A stretch of 10,487 bases of DNA from Cyanobacteria bacterium UBA11372 (GTDB taxonomy: Bacteria; Cyanobacteriota; Cyanobacteriia; Cyanobacteriales; Aerosakkonemataceae), in the NCBI GenBank assembly GCA_003486675.1, contig DNGG01000432.1, forward strand, positions 1-10,487. The letters are read 5' to 3'. The notes beneath the pieces are model-generated. The model saw nothing but the letters and a program-made list of their open reading frames with translations, was not told the DNA's origin and searched no databases. The position numbers and the translations under genes were made by a program. This document shows positions 1 to 6,031 of this stretch, piece by piece. How positions within the stretch are numbered: the first letter of the stretch is position 1; each line of letters begins with the position of its first letter.

Positions 1-447
1 AACGAACCCATACCAGTGACTGGCGAGTTGCTATTGCAGGAATCTGACCTGAATAATTCTCTCACATCTCCCTTGCTAGCCAATGGCTTAACTGAATTTT
101 TAGTTACCCTGCTCAAGGGCGCAGCAGGGCAAGGCAATATAGCAAATTTGTTAAAAGCTCAGCAAATCATCTGGGAACAAATTAATCTTGCACCTGGTCA
201 GATCGCAATTAATGGCGTTTGCTGTGACTTTAGCGGTCAGGAAACACCAGTTTCTATCCTAGCTCAGGTAAGAGTAGAAAACGGGAATAAACTGCAACTC
301 AATTCGATCCAGATTGAATTGCGATCGCTACTCACAATAGATTTAGATAGCTTTGAGCTAGATTTAGGCTCAGAGGTCGATATCCAGGAATTGACTTTAA
401 AACCAGGCGAGCTAATTTGTTGCGGAGGTATTTTAGTTAATCCTTAA
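1..447 (+). CDS. DUF2993 (LmeA-like) family protein, C-terminal part
   Basis: The reading frame is open from the first base of the window, so this is the C-terminal 148 residues of a longer protein and its start lies to the left. The GTG at 16 is only an internal valine codon. The segment beginning GELLLQESDLNNSL, followed by alternating hydrophobic strands (residues about 60-145, ending LTLKPGELICCGGILVNP), is what I associate with cyanobacterial DUF2993 proteins. This family is related to LmeA-type lipid-binding proteins and is often exported or membrane associated. Any signal peptide would be in the missing part. No catalytic motif is visible, and the cellular role is unknown. The gene converges on cdsA across a repeat-rich spacer. 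Family assignment is by recognition only, without a search. Confidence 0.7.
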   Translation, partial: NEPIPVTGELLLQESDLNNSLTSPLLANGLTEFLVTLLKGAAGQGNIANLLKAQQIIWEQINLAPGQIAINGVCCDFSGQETPVSILAQVRVENGNKLQLNSIQIELRSLLTIDLDSFELDLGSEVDIQELTLKPGELICCGGILVNP

Positions 448-449
448 GC

Positions 450-539
450 GGTAATAGGTAATAGGTAATAGCTAATTGAATTAAGAGGATTGTGGACTGC
501 TGACCATTAGCAATTACCAATTACCAATTACCAATTACC
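450..539. repeat. Inverted pair of heptad repeat arrays between convergent genes
   Basis: The left arm is GGTAATA three times (450-470) followed by GCTAATT (471-477). The right arm is CCATTAGC (504-511) followed by AATTACC four times (512-539). Read on the opposite strand, the right arm is GGTAATT units followed by GCTAATGG, so the two arms pair with about one mismatch per seven bases around a loop of roughly 27 bases. It sits between the stop codons of the DUF2993 gene and cdsA, where it could end transcription from both sides. That role is inference; there is no clear U-tract. Confidence 0.75.
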
Positions 540-544
540 AAAAA

Positions 545-1414
545 TTACTTTGGCAACAACGGTAAAAGTAAAGCCACAAAATAATAAGCCAGGGGAGCGG
601 TAAAAACGTAACTGTCGGTGCGGTCTAAGATACCGCCGTGACCGGGAATTAGCTGACCGGAGTCTTTAACTCCTGCATCTCGCTTCATCATCGATTCGGT
701 TAAATCTCCCAATAAGCTGGCGATACCTATTAGTAAACCCAAAGCCACGCCGGTAAAAGGCCAACCTGCCCAATCTAGATACCATGCGCCAGCGACAGCG
801 ACGGCGACGCTGGCAGCGAGGCCGAAAACAGAGCCTTCTACAGTCTTTTTGGGGCTGATATCGCTCAGGCGAGTTCTGCCAAAAAATTTACCGACAATAT
901 AAGCGCCGATGTCGGCGGCAATGATACAAGAAAAAGCGATCGCAATCGTAGTTAAACCCAGCGGCAAAGCTTTAAAACTTGTCCAAGCTTCGGGCCAATA
1001 ACCGCCAAGGGGTAAGTTGCTAGACTCAGCACTGCCAAGACTGCGCAGTCGCACCCAGTAACTGGGCAAATACCCCCCATAAAACAGTCCCATAATAGAG
1101 GTAGAAATATCTGCGATCGTCGAAAGTTTGGGCTGAAATAGCAGATAAAAACAAATCGCCGTTCCTGCTAGGGGAAATAAAACGTCGGCTAAGTCGCAAG
1201 ACATGGTAGAGACTGCCAGCATGGCTAGGCTCATCACCACAGTTGTTTTCCCCGCTGGCTCAATACCCTTAGCTCGCGCTAGCTGAAAATATTCATGAAG
1301 ACCTAGATAGACAATAACACCTAAACAAATGGTGAAATACCAACCACCAAACACAATCATTCCCAACGCGAGGATGATAGCAACAATTGCACTGTAGATA
1401 CGAGGCCAAGGCAT
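545..1414 (-). CDS. cdsA: Phosphatidate cytidylyltransferase (CDP-diacylglycerol synthase)
   Basis: CdsA makes CDP-diacylglycerol from phosphatidate and CTP, the branch point to phosphatidylglycerol, in the cytoplasmic membrane. The 289-residue product has several hydrophobic segments (about 6-28, 30-42, 58-92, 104-116, 150-177, 196-235 and 270-287), as expected of this multi-pass enzyme. The family signature is intact at residues 241-267: SMMKRDAGVKDSG, then PGHGGILDRTD, with the conserved Lys/Arg, Asp and His-Gly-Gly residues. An upstream conserved block AADIGAY...GRTRLSDISPKKTVEG (about 167-194) is also present. I start at the ATG whose complement is at 1412-1414 (MPWPRIYSAIVAI). The frame stays open to 1507, but that 31-residue extension is coded by a palindromic repeat and is unlikely to be protein. 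The gene lies 173 bases downstream of cbiT on the same strand. Its stop codon lies in a variant heptad unit (AATTACT, 543-549). Confidence 0.93.
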   Translation of the reverse strand: MPWPRIYSAIVAIILALGMIVFGGWYFTICLGVIVYLGLHEYFQLARAKGIEPAGKTTVVMSLAMLAVSTMSCDLADVLFPLAGTAICFYLLFQPKLSTIADISTSIMGLFYGGYLPSYWVRLRSLGSAESSNLPLGGYWPEAWTSFKALPLGLTTIAIAFSCIIAADIGAYIVGKFFGRTRLSDISPKKTVEGSVFGLAASVAVAVAGAWYLDWAGWPFTGVALGLLIGIASLLGDLTESMMKRDAGVKDSGQLIPGHGGILDRTDSYVFTAPLAYYFVALLLPLLPK

Positions 1415-1442
1415 GTGAGGATGTGGGATGCGTGAGTTTTGG

Positions 1443-1532
1443 ACACCCCCCTTGTAAAGGGGGGCAGGGGGGGATCGGATTTTAAGTTTTGCACACCCCC
1501 CGATCAAGGGGGGCAGGGAGGGATCGGATTTT
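1443..1532. repeat. Two copies of a GC-rich palindromic intergenic repeat
   Basis: Copy 1 (1443-1483) and copy 2 (1493-1532) share the frame ACACCCCCC, a short centre, AGGGGGGCAGGG, then GATCGGATTTT. Copy 1 has an 8-bp stem (CCCCCCTT with AAGGGGGG) and a three-base loop; copy 2 has a 6-bp G/C stem around GATCAA. The copies lie ten bases apart just upstream of cdsA, so they would be in its 5' leader if it is cotranscribed with cbiT. On the minus strand the element reads as codons for PPAPLYKGG, a peptide often seen in spurious cyanobacterial ORF extensions. This is a dispersed repeat rather than a gene. Confidence 0.75.
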
Positions 1533-1549
1533 GGATTTTATTTTGTTTC

Positions 1550-1591
1550 AATCTAAAATCTAAAATCTAAAATTTAAAATCTAAAATTTAG
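1550..1591. repeat. Heptanucleotide tandem array, AATCTAA type
   Basis: There are six head-to-tail 7-bp units: AATCTAA at 1550, 1557 and 1564, AATTTAA at 1571, AATCTAA at 1578 and AATTTAG at 1585. The unit differs from the AATTACC arrays elsewhere in the window but has the same period. The cbiT stop codon (1588-1590 on the complement) is inside the last unit. It resembles the short tandemly repeated repetitive sequences known from filamentous cyanobacteria. Confidence 0.85.
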
Positions 1592-2190
1592 TCTAGCTTT
1601 TCACCGCTAAGAATGAAAATAGGGTCGAGGGCAGCAAAGGTTTGATTGTTGCCCCGCACTTCTAGACGATTAACGGCAGATTGTACCACTTCGATGTTGC
1701 GGACTTGCAACGCGGCAAAGCTTTCGGAAATGGCGTAAAGACTCTCAAGACTGGAAGCAGTTACGACAATTCGACCTGCGGGTAACAAGTAGCGCCAAAC
1801 TTCTTTGAGAATGTCTTTGATCGGGCGTCCTCCCTCGATGCAGACGCGGCTGGGGCGTGGGCTGAGGTCTTTGAGACATTCAGGCGCACTAGCTTCAACG
1901 ACTTCTACATTGCCTACCTCAAACTGCGAGCAGTTGCGGCGGATTAAGCTTGCGACTTCTTCATCCCGTTCTACGGCAATAATCCGACCTTGGGGACAAA
2001 GTAACCCTACTTCTACCGGAATCGTACCCGTGCCTGCACCAATGTCCCACAAAACCGAGTCGGGTTCAAGGCGCAGGTGGGAAATTAGCAGCAGGCGGAC
2101 TTCTCGCTGACTCAAGGGTATACCGGGCAAGCGCTCGAACATGTCGTCGGGGATGCCTGGGGTAATGTAAGGCCAGAGTTTAGAAGGCAT
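1588..2190 (-). CDS. cbiT: Cobalt-precorrin C15-methyltransferase (decarboxylating), CbiT
   Basis: CbiT methylates C15 of the corrin ring and removes the C12 acetate carboxylate, using S-adenosylmethionine, in cobalamin (in cyanobacteria usually pseudocobalamin) synthesis; it acts in the cytosol. The 200-residue product begins MPSKLWPYITPGIPDD, the usual opening of cyanobacterial CbiT. It carries the Rossmann methyltransferase motif I at residues 49-56 (DIGAGTGT), the acidic loop AVERDEE (72-78) and a C-terminal core with VVTASSLESL (142-151) and ALDPIFILSG (187-196). The length suits stand-alone CbiT; no CbiE domain is fused. The frame opens 21 codons further upstream (ATG complement at 2253), but the conserved opening favours the start at 2190. 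It is followed by cdsA on the same strand and is divergent from the chemosensory cluster. The two neighbours have no obvious pathway link. Confidence 0.92.
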   Translation of the reverse strand: MPSKLWPYITPGIPDDMFERLPGIPLSQREVRLLLISHLRLEPDSVLWDIGAGTGTIPVEVGLLCPQGRIIAVERDEEVASLIRRNCSQFEVGNVEVVEASAPECLKDLSPRPSRVCIEGGRPIKDILKEVWRYLLPAGRIVVTASSLESLYAISESFAALQVRNIEVVQSAVNRLEVRGNNQTFAALDPIFILSGEKLD

Positions 2191-2536
2191 AAAAGTCCGT
2201 ATGGGCGAGGATACAGGGCTGATGGCAACAGCGCAACCAGCAACTTGCTGCAAATTTCAGCTTGCAGCCGATTGGGAGCCGCAGATTGCCTACAGCATCT
2301 TAATTCAAGTTTATCGGTTGCTTGTGGCATTTTTTCGTTTATAAAAACAAATTTTGCTTGGGGTAGCAGCGCCATCGCGATCGCGTTTATATTGTTTTTG
2401 AACGCTAAAAATCTTCTATCTTTAAATAGAGATTCTACTAGCAAGCGCTGGCTTGGAGGCTTAGAGGCTGGTTAATTTTTCCCTGTCGCCTATACTTTCT
2501 GGCTAGGACAGCCATTCTCAGCGGGTTTAATTGGCT
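2191..2536. other. Divergent intergenic region, no convincing gene
   Basis: This 346-base spacer separates cbiT (minus) from the chemosensory cluster (plus). Small open frames exist on both strands, but their translations show no family motif, are Leu/Ser-rich and overlap each other or cbiT, so I do not call them. One HIP1 octamer is at 2377-2384. A -10-like TATACT at 2491-2496, about 40 bases before the cheW start, lacks a good -35 box. The stretch must hold the promoter(s) of at least the plus-strand cluster. I see no riboswitch, tRNA or tandem repeat in it. Confidence 0.6.
2398..2426 (+). promoter_or_regulatory. Candidate sigma-70-type promoter for the chemosensory cluster
   Basis: TTGAAC (2398-2403) and TTTAAA (2421-2426) are separated by exactly 17 bases and lie about 110 bases before the cheW start. 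Each hexamer matches only about four of six consensus positions. The TATACT at 2491-2496 is a competing choice without a -35 box. This is a guess from spacing and AT content. Confidence 0.2.
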
Positions 2537-2998
2537 ATGTTAATGTTGCTTTTCTATGTAGGCGATGAACGTTATGCCATCTCGGCTAAAAGTGTAGTAG
2601 AGGTGGTGCCTATGGTAGCTTTAAAAAAGGTTTATCACGCGCCTGAATATGTGGCAGGTTTGTTTAATTACCGAGGTCAAATTGTTCCAGTCATCGATCT
2701 GTGCCATTTAATTCAGAATCAAACCTGTAACCTGCACTTAAGCACGCGGATTATTATGATAAATTATTTAATTAGCGATGGTAAAAATAACGTTTATCGG
2801 CTTTTAGGGCTGATGGCAGAACGGGTTACCGAAACCATGAATAAGCCAGAAAATGAATTAATTACGCCTACTATTACCGTGGATGCATCTGCTTATTTGG
2901 GTGGAATTATTAACGATGAAAAGGGAATGATTCAATATCTGATAGTTGAGAATTTGTTGCCTGATTCACAACAGGCATATCTGCTACCAGAAAGCTAA
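2537..2998 (+). CDS. cheW: CheW-type coupling protein (WspB-like)
   Basis: This 153-residue protein is a single CheW domain, the SH3-like adaptor that links receptors to a CheA kinase at the cytoplasmic face of the membrane. Typical CheW features are the opening strand LLFYVGDERYAI (4-15), the segment SVVEVVPMVALKKVYHAPEYVAGLFNYRG (19-47) and VPVIDL (50-55), followed by a second barrel half with LGLMAERVTET (90-100). I prefer the ATG at 2537; a TTG two codons earlier is also in frame. No strong Shine-Dalgarno sequence is visible. It is the first gene of the plus-strand cluster and is followed after 73 bases by cheR. The pairing with a CheR-TPR, and a second, different CheW further on, point to the WspB position. 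Family assignment is firm; the WspB label is inference from gene context and my memory of the family. Confidence 0.88.
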   Translation: MLMLLFYVGDERYAISAKSVVEVVPMVALKKVYHAPEYVAGLFNYRGQIVPVIDLCHLIQNQTCNLHLSTRIIMINYLISDGKNNVYRLLGLMAERVTETMNKPENELITPTITVDASAYLGGIINDEKGMIQYLIVENLLPDSQQAYLLPES

Positions 2999-3049
2999 AC
3001 TAATAAATAATTAACGATTGAAAGAGCAAGTCGCTACAAATTAATCAAC

Positions 3050-3077
3050 CATTGCTAATAGCTAATGACTGATGAAC
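3050..3077. repeat. Degenerate heptad run overlapping the cheR start
   Basis: Four consecutive 7-base words, CATTGCT, AATAGCT, AATGACT and GATGAAC, resemble the diverged units seen beside the AATTACC arrays; AATGACT also occurs at 9567-9573. The cheR ATG (3072) is in the fourth word. No Shine-Dalgarno sequence lies before it. The units are too diverged to be certain that this is a decayed array. Confidence 0.4.
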
Positions 3078-4340
3078 CAACAAAAAATTGAGGAGTTACT
3101 GAGAAAGAAAATCGGATTGGAATCAGTTTCCATTGGTTCTAATACGATTGCCAGAATAATTAATCGCCGCATGGAAGCCTGCGGAACTGGGGAGATCGAG
3201 ACTTATTTTAATCTATTGCAAACATCCCCAGAGGAGTTAGAAGAATTAATTGAAGAAGCAATCGTGTCGGAAACTTGGTTTTTCCGGGACAGGGGGCCAT
3301 TTGTTTTTTTGAGCCAATATGTTAGTTCGCAATGGTTGCTAAATAATCGGGGTAAAATTCTGCGGGTTTTAAGCGTGCCTTGTGCGACTGGGGAAGAACC
3401 GTACTCGATTGCGATCGCGCTGATGGAAGCGGGTTTAACCTGCAAAAATTTTACCATAGATGCGGTGGATATCAGCCAAAAATCTCTCCGGAAAGCCAAA
3501 CAAGGAATTTACAGACAAAATTCTTTTCGCGGTATGGAACAAGATTTCCTCAAACGCTATTTCACTCAGATAGAAAATGAATACCATTTGAGCGATGCAG
3601 TCAGAGGTACCGTCAACTTCTGGCAGGGAAATCTACTAGAACCCAATTTTCTGATTGACAAAGCGGCTTACGATATTATCTTCTGTCGCAACGTGTTAAT
3701 TTACTTCGATCGAGCTGCGATCGCCACAACAAATCTAGTTTTAGATCGGTTATTAGATCCACAAGGATTGCTATTTGTTGGACACGCCGAAACAGGACAA
3801 ATATCCTGTTTGCTATTCGATCCCGTGCGCTACTCTTTTGCGTTTGCTTTCCGCAAGCTACAGCAAGAAGAAAAGACGAAAAAACGCAAAGAAGCGGTGC
3901 CATTAAACCCGGCAAAGCGAAAAGCAATCGAGGCAAAGAAGTTACCCGCGTCAGAGCATTTTAATCTCAAAACATCTAGCAATATTCGCGATATTTCTCC
4001 TGTAGCCCCTAAGACAACTCCCAATTATCAATCTAACTTTCCGGATTTAGGGGCTGCTCGTAGGTTAGCAGATTTGGGACAATTAGAAGCAGCTACGGCA
4101 CTATGCGAAACTTACCTCAGTCAAAATCGAGTCAGCGTCGAGGCTTACGTTTTATTAGGTCAGGTGCATCAAGCCGCCGGAAAAAAGGAGCAAGCAGAGC
4201 AATATTTTCAAAGAGCAATTTACCTCGAACCTAATTGCTATGAAGCGCTCATCCACCTGGCATTACTCAAAGAAAGTCGCGGTGATATTGCTGGTGGGGC
4301 TATTATCCGGCAACGAATTGAACGATTGCAAAAAGGTTGA
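3072..4340 (+). CDS. cheR: CheR-type receptor methyltransferase with C-terminal TPR region (WspC-like)
   Basis: CheR transfers methyl groups from S-adenosylmethionine to glutamates on receptor signalling helices, tuning kinase activity. The 422-residue product has an N-terminal helical domain (1-80) with SETWFFRD (66-73), then the methyltransferase core: SAM-binding VPCATGEEPYSIAIA (102-116), the acidic position in DAVDIS (130-135), the QDFLKRYF block (157-164) and DIIFCRNVLIYF (201-212). A Lys/Pro-rich linker (about 265-325) leads to TPR-like helices (about 327-420), best seen in the motif AYVLLGQVHQAAGKKEQAEQ (358-377). CheR with TPRs at about this length is characteristic of WspC. None of the three receptors ends in the NWETF-type pentapeptide that tethers classical CheR, so the TPR part may serve for docking (inference). 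It is 16 bases upstream of the first receptor and clearly in the same transcription unit. Confidence 0.92.
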   Translation: MNQQKIEELLRKKIGLESVSIGSNTIARIINRRMEACGTGEIETYFNLLQTSPEELEELIEEAIVSETWFFRDRGPFVFLSQYVSSQWLLNNRGKILRVLSVPCATGEEPYSIAIALMEAGLTCKNFTIDAVDISQKSLRKAKQGIYRQNSFRGMEQDFLKRYFTQIENEYHLSDAVRGTVNFWQGNLLEPNFLIDKAAYDIIFCRNVLIYFDRAAIATTNLVLDRLLDPQGLLFVGHAETGQISCLLFDPVRYSFAFAFRKLQQEEKTKKRKEAVPLNPAKRKAIEAKKLPASEHFNLKTSSNIRDISPVAPKTTPNYQSNFPDLGAARRLADLGQLEAATALCETYLSQNRVSVEAYVLLGQVHQAAGKKEQAEQYFQRAIYLEPNCYEALIHLALLKESRGDIAGGAIIRQRIERLQKG

Positions 4341-4356
4341 TTGTTAAACAATTAAA

Positions 4357-5946
4357 ATGGACAAACTCGTGTTTAAGAATTGGACATTGACAGCCCGTAT
4401 GATGGCTGCATTTGCATTTATCGGTTTGATTGTATTAAGCGTATCTCTAATTGGTTGGATCGGGACTTCTAACCTGAGCGAGCATATCAATACTTTGGCA
4501 AATAATAGCTTACCTAGCACGAGCGGATTGTGGAAAATTAACGAAGGGCAAACCCAAATCGAATCCTCAGAACGCGCCTTACTCGACGTGCAACTTTCTC
4601 GCGCAGAAAGACAGGCTGAATTAAACAGAATCAATCAAGCTTGGCAGCAGATAAATGAAGGTTTCAAAGAATACGAAACAACTCCCAGAACTGAGGAAGA
4701 AGATAAAGTATACACCCAGCTAAACATTAACTGGGATAGGTGGAAGCAAGACCACGATGCATTTTTAAGGTTAAATCAAGAATTTGAACAACAGGGAATT
4801 CTGAATCCCTTTGAAATCCAAATTCAATTACTGCGGCAAAATAAAGGCAATTCACCTGAAATGGCGGTGGCTCAGAGAAGTGCCGCTATTTACAAACAAC
4901 TGCGCGATCGCGCCCGCAATAATCGCATTTCCTTTGAAGCAGCAACCCAACTGCTTTTACAAGATTTAAACATAAACGAGCAGACAGCAACCAATGCTAA
5001 AAACGCATCGCAGCGGGATATAATTCAAACAAGATTATGGGTAATTGCTGGCTTTTTTATTGGGCCGTTGACGGCTGTTTTATTTGGAACTTACTTCAGC
5101 AAAGCCTTAGTACAAAAAGTGCAGGAATCAGGCATTCAAATTAACTCTTCAGTGATGCAAATTGCGGCTTCTGGTAAGCAATTAGAAGCGACGGTAAACC
5201 AACAAGTAGCCTCGACAAACGAAGTCGTGGCAACGGCGCGAGAAATAACCGCTAACGCTGGACAACTGGTGAAAACGATGGATGAAGTTTCCACCCTATC
5301 AGAATCAACTGCTTTCTCAGCTAGCGAGGGACAAAAAGATTTGAATCGCATGGAAAAAGCGATGCAGCAGTTAGCGATTTCCACCACTTCTATTTCTAGC
5401 AAACTGAGTGCGATTAGCGAGAAGACTAACAATATCAATACTATTGTCACGACGATTACTAAAGTTGCAGATCAGACTAATTTGTTGTCTTTAAATGCAG
5501 CAATTGAAGCGGAAAAAGCCGGAGAATACGGCATGGGTTTTGCCGTTGTTGCTAGGGAAATTCGCCGCCTCGCCGATCAAACTGCTGTTGCGACTTTAGA
5601 TATTGAAAGTATGGTGAAAGAAATGCAATCAGCCGTTGCTAGTGGGGTAATGGAGATGGATAAATTCACCAAAGAAGTGAATCAAGGAGTCGATGATATC
5701 CGCACGATAGGTTATAAATTATCGGAAATTATTGACCAAGTGCAATCGGTTACGCCCCGATTTGAAGCGGTGAATGTGGGGATGGAAGGACAAGCAGAGG
5801 GGGCGCAGCAAATCAGCGAGGCGATGGCACAGTTGAGCGAAGCTACAACGCAAACGGCGGGTGCTTTGCGCGAAATTAACAATGCGATCGCGCAATTAAA
5901 TATGGCATCCCAAAGATTGCGACAAGAAATTTCGCGGTCAAAATAG
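4357..5946 (+). CDS. Methyl-accepting receptor 1, four-helix-bundle sensor, no HAMP domain (WspA-like)
   Basis: This 529-residue receptor has a transmembrane segment at about 16-36 and an extracytoplasmic helical domain at 37-225 of the 4HB_MCP type, with LWKINEGQTQ (58-67) and WDRWK (126-130). A second transmembrane segment lies at about 228-248, followed by a long cytoplasmic coiled coil. The hairpin tip is intact: DQTNLLSLNAAIEAEKAGE (372-390) and FAVVAREIRRLADQTA (395-410). The second membrane segment runs almost directly into the signalling helix (ALVQKVQESGIQINSS); about 53 residues present in receptor 2 at this point, the whole HAMP domain, are absent. The reading frame is intact. It lacks a C-terminal CheR-docking pentapeptide. 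The ATG at 4357 follows cheR by 16 bases with no strong Shine-Dalgarno sequence. The tip sequence resembles Pseudomonas WspA; that comparison is from memory. Confidence 0.93.
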   Translation: MDKLVFKNWTLTARMMAAFAFIGLIVLSVSLIGWIGTSNLSEHINTLANNSLPSTSGLWKINEGQTQIESSERALLDVQLSRAERQAELNRINQAWQQINEGFKEYETTPRTEEEDKVYTQLNINWDRWKQDHDAFLRLNQEFEQQGILNPFEIQIQLLRQNKGNSPEMAVAQRSAAIYKQLRDRARNNRISFEAATQLLLQDLNINEQTATNAKNASQRDIIQTRLWVIAGFFIGPLTAVLFGTYFSKALVQKVQESGIQINSSVMQIAASGKQLEATVNQQVASTNEVVATAREITANAGQLVKTMDEVSTLSESTAFSASEGQKDLNRMEKAMQQLAISTTSISSKLSAISEKTNNINTIVTTITKVADQTNLLSLNAAIEAEKAGEYGMGFAVVAREIRRLADQTAVATLDIESMVKEMQSAVASGVMEMDKFTKEVNQGVDDIRTIGYKLSEIIDQVQSVTPRFEAVNVGMEGQAEGAQQISEAMAQLSEATTQTAGALREINNAIAQLNMASQRLRQEISRSK

Positions 5947-5982
5947 CGGGATAATTAGGAGAGAGCTGACGCAAGACAAGAA

Positions 5983-6013
5983 AAAAACCGTTTTTCACAG
6001 AAACCCGGTTTCT
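5983..6013. repeat. Two adjacent small palindromes between receptors 1 and 2
   Basis: AAAAACCGTTTTT (5983-5995) and AGAAACCCGGTTTCT (5999-6013) are each perfect inverted repeats around one central base, separated by three bases. The second resembles a palindromic repeat that I associate with many cyanobacterial intergenic regions. It ends seven bases before the Shine-Dalgarno sequence of receptor 2, so the RNA hairpin could influence relative expression of the two receptors or protect an mRNA end. No U-tract follows, so a simple terminator is unlikely. Confidence 0.6.
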
Positions 6014-6020
6014 TTGGTGG

Positions 6021-6025
6021 AGGAG
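6021..6025 (+). promoter_or_regulatory. Ribosome binding site deciding the receptor 2 start
   Basis: AGGAG lies six bases before the ATG at 6032. An in-frame TTG at 6014 would place this site inside the gene, so the ATG is preferred. Confidence 0.8.
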
Positions 6026-6031
6026 ATAAAT

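Noticed and set aside
16..18. GTG as start of the DUF2993 protein
   Set aside because: The frame is open to the window edge and the fragment lacks the expected N-terminal part; it is an internal codon.
511..541. Heptad arrays as a CRISPR array
   Set aside because: Units are 7 bases, directly abutting, with no spacers; they are tandem repeats.
1415..1507. 31-residue N-terminal extension of CdsA in the open frame
   Set aside because: It is coded by the GC-rich palindromic repeat (APLYKGG-type peptide) and lacks family resemblance; the CdsA-like sequence starts at the ATG at 1414.
2112..2444. Minus-strand open frame of 110 codons overlapping the start of cbiT
   Set aside because: It overlaps a well-supported gene in another frame and its composition looks like chance translation.
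2245..2475. Small plus-strand open frame (76 codons) in the divergent spacer
   Set aside because: No recognisable motif, no ribosome binding site, and it lies where regulatory DNA is expected.
6014..6031. TTG at 6014 as start of receptor 2
   Set aside because: A good AGGAG six bases before the ATG at 6032 would lie within the gene.
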